The notes below the pieces were generated by a model. The model saw only the letters and a program-made list of their open reading frames with translations, was not told the DNA's origin and ran no database searches. A stretch of 64,000 nt of DNA, from positions 5,175,060-5,239,059 of the forward strand of contig OX359247.1 of NCBI GenBank assembly GCA_947179485.1. The letters are read 5' to 3'. A program made the translations under genes and the position numbers. The stretch is from Allacma fusca (Eukaryota > Arthropoda > Collembola > Symphypleona > Sminthuridae). This document shows positions 1-9,315 of this stretch, piece after piece (position 1 is the stretch's first letter; each line of letters begins with the position of its first letter).

Positions 1-275
1 CAAGTATTAATTTAAAGTATTAATTTCAAATATCATTGAAAGTTTCAATTTTAAGTATCACTTCAAGTATCACTTCAAGTATCATTTCAAGTATCATTTC
101 AAGTATCATTTCAAGTATCATTTCAAGTATCATTTCAAGTATCATTTCAAGTATCATTTCAAGTATTAATTTCAGTTTCATTTCAAGTATTAATTTCAAG
201 TATCATTTGAAGTATTAATTTCAAGTATTATTTCAAGTATTAATTTCAAGTATGATTTCAAGTGTGATTTCAAGG
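1..275. repeat. 12-bp tandem array, left arm (unit TATCATTTCAAG)
   Basis: About twenty copies of a 12-bp unit, TATCATTTCAAG with TATTAATTTCAAG-like variants, run from the window edge to about 275. The middle copies (about 75-165) are nearly identical and the edges have drifted. The same unit occurs in reverse complement at 1359-1850, so the two arrays are the arms of a large inverted repeat with a loop of about 1.1 kb. The left limit lies outside the window. The short open frame through it is a by-product of the repeat, not a gene. Confidence 0.9.
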
Positions 276-561
276 TAAAATGTATTTATTATTCAAGTCT
301 CGTCAGCCGTTTGGGAATTAGAAGTGGATTTAATTTTTCTTGACCCTACGGTATTGAAATTTAAAACGAACCTCAATATTTGTACTGATAAATACTTCCA
401 AAAATAAGATTCGTTAAAATTAAAATACCGATTTATTCGAATACTCAATGCTAATTTAATTCAAATACTTTAATCAAGATATAACAATGCCAAAAAGTAC
501 ATGTATTCTCACGTGTCATTTATGCACAAAACAAATCAAGTTTCAAGTATGCATAGAGATA

Positions 562-1049
562 CAGTCAAACCTCTTTATAGTCACATCGCATGGGACTAGC
601 TATAAAAGATGACTATAGAGAATGTTGACTACTGAGTAGTCAACTAGTTGACTATTCGGATTCATACATCCTTCTTTTAGAAAATATTTTGTGTACATAT
701 GCACGAAATGGATATAAGAGGAGTATAGGACTACAGTGGACAAAAAATGACACATGCTATGTATCATTTTACAATAAAAATACTTGTACAAACATGGTTT
801 ACATTGAATGTAATTCATTAATTTAGAAATGTATTTGGCATTTCGGTTAGATTTTTCAAAATTATGTGACTATATGGAGAGTTCATATTCCTCGCGACTG
901 AAAATGTGCCGGACAATAGAGAGGTTGCGACTATTGGGAAGTTGACTATTGGGAAATTATTTAACATTAGGATATATGGAAGGATTGCCGGGACAGAATT
1001 ATTTTATGACTATAAAGAGAAGTTGCATATAGTGGTAGTACTTTGACTG
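562..1049. mobile_element. Non-autonomous pogo/Tc1-like DNA transposon (MITE)
   Basis: The left end reads CAGTCAAACCTCTTTATAGT. The right end in reverse complement starts CAGTCAAAG and, after about 22 extra bases, contains CTCTTTATAGTCA. A TA dinucleotide sits on each side (560-561 and 1050-1051), as expected of the Tc1/mariner/pogo superfamily. The 488-bp interior has repeated GACTAT motifs and no transposase frame. CAGT..AACCTC termini are typical of pogo/Tigger elements. The element lies in the loop between the two inverted 12-bp arrays, so it probably inserted there later. Confidence 0.7.
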
Positions 1050-1358
1050 TATTCACATCTGCACACTTCAGTTGGTACAACTGCAAGCATATACCGTAGG
1101 GGAAATTGAACGAAACGTTTTATTACAATTATTCCAATTTCACCGGATATCCCGATTTGCTGCTGATGTAAAACCAACCGGCTCATTTGATTTATTATAC
1201 CAACAAGTTACTAAAACAAAAATCATAAAATTCCTTTGCAGAGAAGAATACCGTTTTCAAAATACTAATTGCGATACCAATAAACAAGACAAAATAAATC
1301 CCCTTGTTATTATAAATCGGCTAACAAGACTTGAATAGTAAATACATTTTACCCAAAA

Positions 1359-1850
1359 ATGATACTTGAAATGATACTTGAAATGATACTTGAAATGATA
1401 CTTGTAATTATTTTTGAAATTATACTTGAAATTATACTTGAAATTATACTTGAAATTCTACTTGAAGTGATACTTGAAATTGAAACTTTAAACGATACTT
1501 GAAATTGAAACTTTAAAAAATACTTGAAATGATACTTTAAATGATACTTTAAATTGAAACTTGAAATGATACTTGAAATAAAACTTGAAATTGAAACTTT
1601 AAAAATACTCTAAATGATATTTGAAATTGAAACTTGAAATGATACTTGAAATGATACTTGAAATGGTACTTGAAATGATACTTGAAATTGAAACTTGAAA
1701 TGATACTTTAAATTGAAACTTTAAATGATACCTTAAATGATACTTGAAATTAATACTTGAAGTTGTTACTTGAAACTAGAAACTGATATATTGCATTAGT
1801 ACTTGAAATTGAAAGTTGAAATTAATACTTTAAATTGAAACTAGAAATAG
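1359..1850. repeat. 12-bp tandem array, right arm (unit GATACTTGAAAT)
   Basis: Around forty degenerate copies of GATACTTGAAAT, the reverse complement of the left-arm unit, with insertions of AATTGAAACTT-type variants. It is longer and more diverged than the left arm visible here. Together the arms could fold into a hairpin stem of several hundred base pairs around the 276-1358 loop. Confidence 0.88.
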
Positions 1851-1945
1851 ATATATGACATCAATACTTTCATAGTAATGTAAATACATTTAAATTCAAA
1901 ACTTTCAGTTGGTACTACGATGTTAGCAAAACATGAAACCCGATT

Positions 1946-2121
1946 GGGAGGATACATATACATTGCACTCACGGAGGATATATATGGATTTTCCTTGTAG
2001 AGGATACATATACATTCCACTCACGGAGGATACATATGATTCCCACTCACGGAGGATACATATGTAACTGTAACACAGATGATACATATGGAATTAACTT
2101 GCACCCTCCTTGCTTAAATCT
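1946..2121. repeat. Subterminal array and end of a foldback-like element
   Basis: Several copies of a unit containing CACGGAGGATACATATG end in AACTTGCACCCTCC and then AAATCTAAC near 2121. The same order (CACGGAGGCCACTTATG units, AACTTGCGCCCTCC, CAAATCCAACC) forms the end of the intact element at 6022-6619, so this is very probably the right terminus of a diverged relative. The matching left terminus would lie beyond the window, which would make the 12-bp arrays the internal part of the same element. That last step is inference. Confidence 0.6.
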
Positions 2122-4048
2122 AACTCCTTTCGTTTGTTCCGTGGGGGAATAAGGTCAAAGAACTAACGGAGTACACGTTTACAAGCTCTTGTCCGCTCGA
2201 TAGCAGTAATGGTGTTAACTTACCTTCTAGTAACTTATTCCGACATTCGTGCCGTTTTTTCGGGTCTCTACCCCGAATGGTCCCTGATGAAACAGCAGCA
2301 GCTGTAGTTAAGTGCGTGAACTTGGTCGAAAAGTTTACGTTCAATCACGCTAAGAAGCACTGGATGTTGAATGTCGCCAAGTATGACACATTTTCTAAAA
2401 GCAGATCAGGGAAAGTTTCGCAGGCAAAGCGTATTCAATATGTGGTACTCTGAATACGAGATGGTTGGCAAAGCACTTACTGATATCTTGCGCGCCTTTG
2501 AGGAAGTTTCCAAGTGCCCAGACCATACCGTAACAGCGCCACTAGCTAGAGGTCTATATTATCAGAAGACCACTGCAAAGATCGTTGCTAACATCGCCTA
2601 AGTTACGCCTATGCCCACACGAAGGTTGCAAAAATCGGCTGGTTTCTCAACGTTTCCATTACCAACAAAAGTATGATCCCGTTCCAATTGTGATACTGAG
2701 TCCAACAATGGATGCCGACAGCTGCGAGCACGGAACAAAGTTCGACGATGCTCCCCTACAAATCAACGTGAGTCAAAAATTGTACAAGTTAGCTGCAGCG
2801 TCGTTGTTTTAAAAAAAACCCGAATCATTACTTCACAGTGTTTCAATGTGAAAGAGAGTTACAAGTGTACAATAGCCTGATAAATGACCACATGACGTCC
2901 GCGCGAGTGTGTCCCATTCATGAATGTGTCTTTATTGTGGTACGGATTAGCAGCACGTCAGTAGTAATCCAAAACTGGCCAGTGAATAGTGGGTTGGGTG
3001 TAGTTGCAACATCACAGTTTAGGGTGTAAGCACTGTTACGCTTGTATTGTATTGTAACATATATTAACATTAACTGTCCACGATGAATCTCCATGACATG
3101 TTTCATTGTAATCGTAGTACCTGATTTTTGATGTAGTAGGTACAACGTACACAATGTGATATGTGTTTTTATGAGTATAGTGCACAAAATGGTGTTGAAT
3201 ACTTCAACAAGGTTCGTATGCTTATGTTTTCGTTACGTTATTTTGTGGATTGAGGTATCTTAGCTGTACATTAGCTTACAAATTCAACCAATGTAGTGGC
3301 ATGGGAATGTAGTTACATGCTAACTAACTCGCTTCTTATTGGCAATAAATAACGTTGAACTGTGAAAACATGCTTGTGGTATTTTTTGCCTGTGTGTGCA
3401 CGTTGGACAATGTCGGAATTATAACTTCAAACAACGTTTTTGCTGTTCATGGCAAGTGAGCGCCACCATTGATGACATCGTTGTCTCTGCAATGCTTTAC
3501 TAACCATTGTTGGACAACACGCTTTGTTTTGAACACGTTGACGTTGCTATACATTTATTCCACTCTTTGATTACAGGTCTTATTGATAAGAATTATGAGT
3601 CCTCCCCCTAATTTTAGCATCCATCAGCCCGGCCTGAACTGATCATGAAAAGTGTTGAATGGACGTCATTGTTGTGAAATAGACGGTCAGCGAAGGTCGC
3701 TTGGGACCGGTAAACTACCTTCAGGGGATAACATTTCATTCTGGTGGATTGGGAAGATAAGATTGCGGAGCAATGTAGAGAGATGGAATACATTGACAAT
3801 TCTTGTTTATCTTGTAATAATTTTAGTTTGAAGGAGTGCCAATTCCAGACTGGAAAGAATCGCAAAAAGAAAAGAAGAAAAACGACGAGAGAAGCGACGT
3901 AAAGATGAAACAATGTATAGGTGCCAAAAAGTGTATTCCAAAAGGACAGCCAGTGAAGATGAAAAGAAAAAAGGGTGGAGTCTTCGTCAAAGGGTTGGGA
4001 TCAAACCACTACTGCATGTTATTCACGAAATCAAAAACATTAAACTAA
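2117..4048 (+). pseudogene. Frame-broken coding stretch, unidentified
   Basis: From 2117 a frame of about 110 codons stays open to a TGA at about 2451 (contains NLVEKFTFNHAKKHW). A shifted frame then continues without a stop (YSEYEMVGKALTDILRAF to IVANIA) to a TAA just after 2598. A third frame (LRLCPHEGCKNRLVSQRF to FDDAPLQIN) ends at a good splice donor, GTGAGT, near 2769. A possible terminal exon follows at 3829-4048 after an acceptor (TTTTAG), phase-compatible, reading FEGVPIPDWKESQ and a lysine-rich tail. Codon texture and order look like one protein with two frameshifts. I do not recognise the family. It could be a decayed host gene or part of a transposable element, since the open frame begins at the repeat terminus. 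Sequencing errors are an alternative explanation for the shifts. Confidence 0.4.
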
Positions 4049-6012
4049 ATATTTACTTGTAAAGGCTTACTTGGTCATGTAATCATTTTGTCAAAATTCT
4101 CATTTGTTCAGGAGATTTGACGTTTTTAGTGACTCAGGTGGAAAAAACTCAAAGTAGTTGATATTGTGGGTGCTGCGCCGGTAGGTGCCAAACAAAAATA
4201 AAAATATATAAATAGTTAACCACGTCAACTATTTTACCTCTATGTTCAAATACTATTGTAACACTACAAGACTGAATAAATTTCATCGAAACGGATATTC
4301 AAACGAAACAATGTACTAGTATTGATATTATGACTATTATGAAAATTGTGATTTCAATTAAAAATATATACTCATTAATTTTGATATTCAAATATAAATA
4401 CACGACTAACTTTCCATGTAATCTTCAGAATGATTTTTATTAAATCAAGTATTGTGACCTCCAAATGCATAAAATAATATTGCTCGGGTGTCGATTTTCA
4501 ATAACACTGTTTTTATACGCTCTTACATTTTTGCATTATAATGCATTGTATTCGACATTGATTATTCGTGAAAAATCCGTTTATAATATTTTCCATAAAC
4601 TTTCTTTGCTTTTAGGTCATAAAGAAACTTAAACGTCCCCTTTCGTCTTCTAAGGTATTCAACTATAACACAGGTCACTACATTGAGCATTATGGACATG
4701 ACTATATAGGAAGCAGAAAAAAATTCTAATGGCTTTACTATTTTTAAAAAATGAGTAATAATTTTAGATAGTTGAAAAACTATTATTTTCCATTTTTGAA
4801 CTGTTATTGATTGTAATATGTAATAAATTGAATGTTAATACTAGTATATCACTTGCCTGACGAAGAGTCAAACGTTGCTGCGAATAAAATATAATCCTTT
4901 TGTTAAAAAGTGAATACGTACCCGGATCTAATATATTACATATGTACTTTACTTCGCGTCTTTAACTAAATTATAATAATGACTGGGAAGCAGACTGTGG
5001 TTGGAGAAATTCAGCTTCAAGAGCAAAAGGGAGAAAGATTGCAGAAAAGAAGGAATTTTTAGTCGTAATTTTTTATGGATGGTCCGGCGATCGTAACTTT
5101 TTTCCAGCGATCTCAGAGTCTAAAAATTTGAGGGAAAGTTTATGAATTGCTTTAAAGAGTTAAAGCAAACATTTTTTTCTTTACTTCCTCGTACTAAATT
5201 TCCCACAAACTTGGGGAATCAAATATTTTATGTATTACTCGCTTAAATTGGGTTGAGGAGTATACAAATCATAACGTCGACTCTGTACATTCGCTTGGGA
5301 GTCTTCTAGTATATTAAGGCCGCTTGTATGTTGGGTGATTGTTATTGGCTGTTTAAAAAAGTAAAGTTTTGGCACTCTTCAATTTCAAATCCTAGTAGCT
5401 TCTGCTCAGCCAATCGGACGAATCTGAAAAAGGAGGGAGAGCACATCTGTCCATGCATGGCATCCTGTGGCATACACTGTACATACACGATACATAAACA
5501 AAACAAAACGCTCAACGATCGGTTATAATCTGTTACTGACTATTTTAACTGCTACTCTCAATTTCATTCAACGAAGTCTCTCTCACGAACTCAAAATAAT
5601 TTGTAGACTGGAATTGAGGTGAACAGGTGAAGTGTTTACTTGTGTGATTAAGAGTCCCTATATGAGAAGCTGAAATAAATATTGAATATCAGTTGACCAG
5701 TTCAAAATTTAAAGTTTGCAAAGTTAAATCAAAAAAATAGACGAGCTCTTTGTCTTCGACTTGGAACAAACTGCATATTAAATTCGAAAAATTTGGATAA
5801 TTTTCAAAATTCAATATTTGATAATCACTCGTGAAGACTTGATTTCCTTGATTGATCCCATACTTCGAAAGTTAATTTGCTTTTAATAACCTGATAGTAA
5901 CTAACTAGGAAAGAGTTAAAAAGTTGACGGAATTCACAGTTGTTAATGAAATCAGTTCAAAAAAAGTATAAAAGTAGGAAATCATTAAATTATTAGTAAT
6001 CTATGTGATAGT
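4049..6012. other. AT-rich intergenic stretch, no gene seen
   Basis: No exon-like frame with splice signals could be supported. There is a short GAAAGATTGCAG-rich patch near 5030 and a 66-codon frame at 5328-5528 (cysteine-containing, no recognised motif) that I treat as chance. Confidence 0.6.
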
Positions 6013-6021
6013 TAAAGTCCC

Positions 6022-6619
6022 GGTTGGATTTGACCACGGAGGGCGCAAGTTAAATTCATAAGTGGCCTCCCTGATTTAATTCCATATGTGGCCTCCCTGT
6101 AATTAATTCCATATGTGGCCTCCCTGTAATTAAGTCTATAAGTGGCCTCCCTGTAATTAATTCCATAAGTGGCCTCCGTGATTAAATTCCATAAGTGGCC
6201 TCCGTGTAGCAAATTCCATAAGATATGTAACTCCCTCCCAATGAACGTCTTTAGTAAATTACAATGTTCCCCTTCAATGTCAAGTTCGTATGCTACGTCC
6301 TTGTATTAAACTTAAGAAATTTGCTACAAAGAGGTCACTTAAGGAATTTGCTACAAAGAGGTCACTTAAGGAATTTGCTACAAAGAGGTCACTTAAGGAA
6401 TTTGCTACACGGATGCCACTTAAGGAATTCGCTACACAGAGGTCACTTAAGGAATTTCCTACATGGAGGCCACTTATGGAATTTAATCACGGAGGCCACT
6501 TATAGACTTAACTACAGGGAGGCCACTTAAGGAATTAATTACAGGGAGGCCACATATGGAATTAAATCAGGGAGGCCACTTATGAATTTAACTTGCGCCC
6601 TCCGTGGTCAAATCCAACC
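6022..6619. mobile_element. Foldback-type element with long inverted repeats and 9-bp target duplication
   Basis: The element starts GGTTGGATTTGACCACGG and ends with its exact reverse complement. The outer 89 bp of the two arms (6022-6110 and the 6619 side) match perfectly. Further in, the arms are tandem units of about 26-27 bp (GTGGCCTCCCTGTAATTAATTCC and variants) that stay similar to the centre near 6230-6310. The 9-bp sequence TAAAGTCCC stands directly on both sides (6013-6021 and 6620-6628) as a target-site duplication. Long arms of tandem subrepeats with a 9-bp duplication are the marks of foldback elements in Drosophila; Mutator-like elements also make 9-bp duplications. There is no room for a transposase, so it is non-autonomous. 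The clean duplication and arm identity suggest a fairly recent insertion. Confidence 0.88.
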
Positions 6620-6788
6620 TAAAGTCCCTGTAGCAAAATAAAACTATTTGTATGTACTTACTTTGGACGATGTGTACAGCGTACATCTTTTTGATCTAAG
6701 TGCCGTCGTGTGTTTAAAATATTTGAAATCATAATAATTTAGAATACAGATTACAGTATATCTAGTTGAGTTGTGGGCGACATTCAAA

Positions 6789-8486
6789 ATGGAATCTTTA
6801 GAAACTCTACCGCCATTGGACCTTAACTTAAGTTTAATGAAGGAGAATTCAGCCAAAATATTGGAATATAGTAAACTCAAGCGTGAAATTGGTCCTTTGA
6901 TCCGTATTCTTCATAAGGAGCCTCAGACTGAGCTGGAGAAGAAATTATTAAGTGATGAGCCTTTAGAAGCAGAAGATCCGGATGATTTTGACTCCCTGAT
7001 TGAAGAATGCCGGGTAAAACATTTTACTTGATTTCAAAAGAGTAACACTGCTAAAAATGATGAGCTATTGTAACTGTCAAAACTAAAATGTGGTATGAAG
7101 AAGTTCTATTGTTGTGTTTTGATTTTGCTGAAGGTATGAGAGGTGTTTGGGGAGATAATAATAATGTGTACCTTTTCAATTTTTAGCAACTATTGGATGA
7201 TCTCCGAGACAAATTGGAAGCGCAAACAGTTGTGGAGAAAGATTTATGGGAGAAAGTGATTACCAATCGTGATTTATTTGACAAGAAGAAAAATACTTCT
7301 TTGGAATTTTGCAACGCCAGGAAAGATTTAATGGAAGCTGTGAGTATGGCTTACTATTTTGGTATCCATTAAAAAGTTCGAACGCGATTCTAATATTTCA
7401 GGGGAATGTTTGCTTAATAATTATTGTTATTACAGCTGCAGAACTTAATTCAAGTACAAGAGGCAGCTCAGGTGCGCAAAAATTCTTGGATTTCGAAAAA
7501 TATCTTGGAGATTCGGAAGGAACTGGTGGAAACTTGGAATTTATGTATGGTCAGTAATGAAGAAGTTCATTTCAAAGCCTTCACTGCCATTGACTTCTCT
7601 GAGGAGCTCCTGGAAATTCACAAGCAGGAATTAGCCAGATGGAAGGCGTATCACAGGAAAAATAAAATTTTATTTGACCAGGTGATTTATTTTATTCTGC
7701 TTTTTATTTGTTTTCAATCAAGCAGTTTAGTTTGATGTTTAAATATTTTCTTTGAAATAATTTTAAGATTGAGAAACGAGCAGTACTTTGGGAGCAAATG
7801 AAGGACCTTCAAGCAAAATCTGATGACCCAAATCGTTTTGTGAATAGGTATGGTCTAAAGTGTGATTTTGTTGCTAGTGTTAAGTCTCTTATAAGTGGTG
7901 TTAATTATGCCGATGATATAACCAACCAGTGTAAAATATTACCGTTTACTTTTGCTACAGGGGTGGAGTCCTACTGAAAAGTCAAAAGGAGATGAATTAT
8001 GTCAACAAAGCTTTGCCAAAATGTGAGGAAAAACTGAAATTTCTTACTAAAATGTTCGAGAAAGAAAATCGACGCAGACTTTTACTGTGTGGGAAGCCAA
8101 TTTTGGAGAAAATTGAAGAAGATTGGAGGGACTACAAAGATTCTATTTGTAGAAGGAAAGCTGCTGCGAAAACCAATGTAACGTTTTGTTTATTTTACAT
8201 AGCATGCATTGCATAATGTATAATTTTACGTTGAACATATATGACTACATTGAACTTTTTATTTGCTTTGAACTATTAGGTTGCACAATCAGGACGTGAC
8301 AATCCTCTCAGCACTGGTTTACGTTCGGCCTCACAAAATAACCTCTCAAAATCTAGGAAGGATATTTCAGAATTGGGACTCAAAACAGGGGACAAGAGAA
8401 TAACAATACGGCCACCTCCCGCTGGTATAAAAAGATTTAGACTGGATGAAGAATTTTTGAATTTGGAAAATTGTCAGGACCTATAA
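6789..8486 (+). CDS. PRC1: PRC1/Ase1/MAP65-type microtubule cross-linker (short form)
   Basis: Six exons: 6789-7013, 7187-7339, 7436-7681, 7768-7847, 7961-8177, 8280-8486, giving 375 residues. All junctions are GT-AG and in phase. Family identity rests on the microtubule-binding signature: DDPNRF (227-232) followed by NRGGVLLKSQKEMNY, plus the preceding VETWNLCM and FSEELLEIHKQEL segments that align with the rod/spectrin part of PRC1. PRC1 proteins bundle antiparallel microtubules in the anaphase midzone and recruit kinesin-4 and other cytokinesis factors. It is much shorter than the human protein (about 620). The rod is roughly 110 residues shorter, most of the N-terminal dimerisation region is missing, and the basic C-terminal tail is only about 70 residues. 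ATG 6789 is the first methionine in the open frame. The foldback element ends 170 bp upstream, so lost or displaced 5' exons are possible. A diverged paralogue is the alternative. Confidence 0.85.
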
Positions 8487-9295
8487 GCAACCCAATTCCA
8501 ATGCTTTATTGTTGTACATTGAGTAAATCCAAACCGGCACCGTATCTATTAGCTTTGAATCACTATGCTTCGATTATTAACTGGACAGAATTATGGAGAT
8601 AACTAGAGTCTCATCCCAGTGTCAGAAGTTTTAATTTGTACTAATGCTGCATATACTGCTGAATGTTTCCATTTTTAAAATTGTGCTCTGGATGTCGTCG
8701 TGTTGAAACAATTTATTTTTTGCTTTGTGCTAGCCAACCTAGGTTTGTTTGAACTAACAACCAGTGATACATTTGTGAAGTCAACAAGTCTTCAACAAAG
8801 TAAAAGGTATTTCCTCAATAATGTTTCAGGCTGTTTTTATCTACAATTCTATAAGGTTGGCTGCACTTAAGCCTGCAGAATTAATGTCATCACGAATCAT
8901 GATGTATGAATAATTGTTGTGATCATAAGAATTGTAGTAAGTTTTAATTTATTCTTATTCGGAGTATAGAAAATTTCACTAGCATTTGAATATTTTGATA
9001 TAAAAAATGACCATAAACTAACAGAATATTTATATGCTTCGTTGTTTCATTTAATAATTTCGTATATACATTTGTAGTACACGCTTCCATCATCTGAAAA
9101 TAACGCAACTCGTTTAAGGATAATTAACACAGTAACTTCAGCCTATATTGTGCAAATCCGTTTTAGATTTCATTCTTCTTTCCGCAGTATTGGCCAGGTA
9201 CGAACAAGTACTCCAACATTTGTGAAAAGGACCATGAAGTAAGGCACGTAATGGACTGAAACCAAATAATTTTTATACTTTAATGTAAAAATGCT

Positions 9296-9301
9296 TTTAT
9301 T
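9296..9301 (-). terminator. AATAAA polyadenylation signal of HHAT
   Basis: A canonical AATAAA on the minus strand begins 15 nt after the HHAT stop codon, implying a very short 3' UTR. Confidence 0.7.
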
Positions 9302-9315
9302 GCAACTAATATAGG

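Noticed and set aside
4855..4890. CTGACGAAGAGTCAAACG as a possible hammerhead-ribozyme or retroelement tail
   Set aside because: The hammerhead core CTGATGA plus GAAAC is not matched and no flanking helices are evident.
6012..6530. Repetitive 60-88 codon frames on both strands
   Set aside because: They are produced by the 26-27-bp units of the foldback element.
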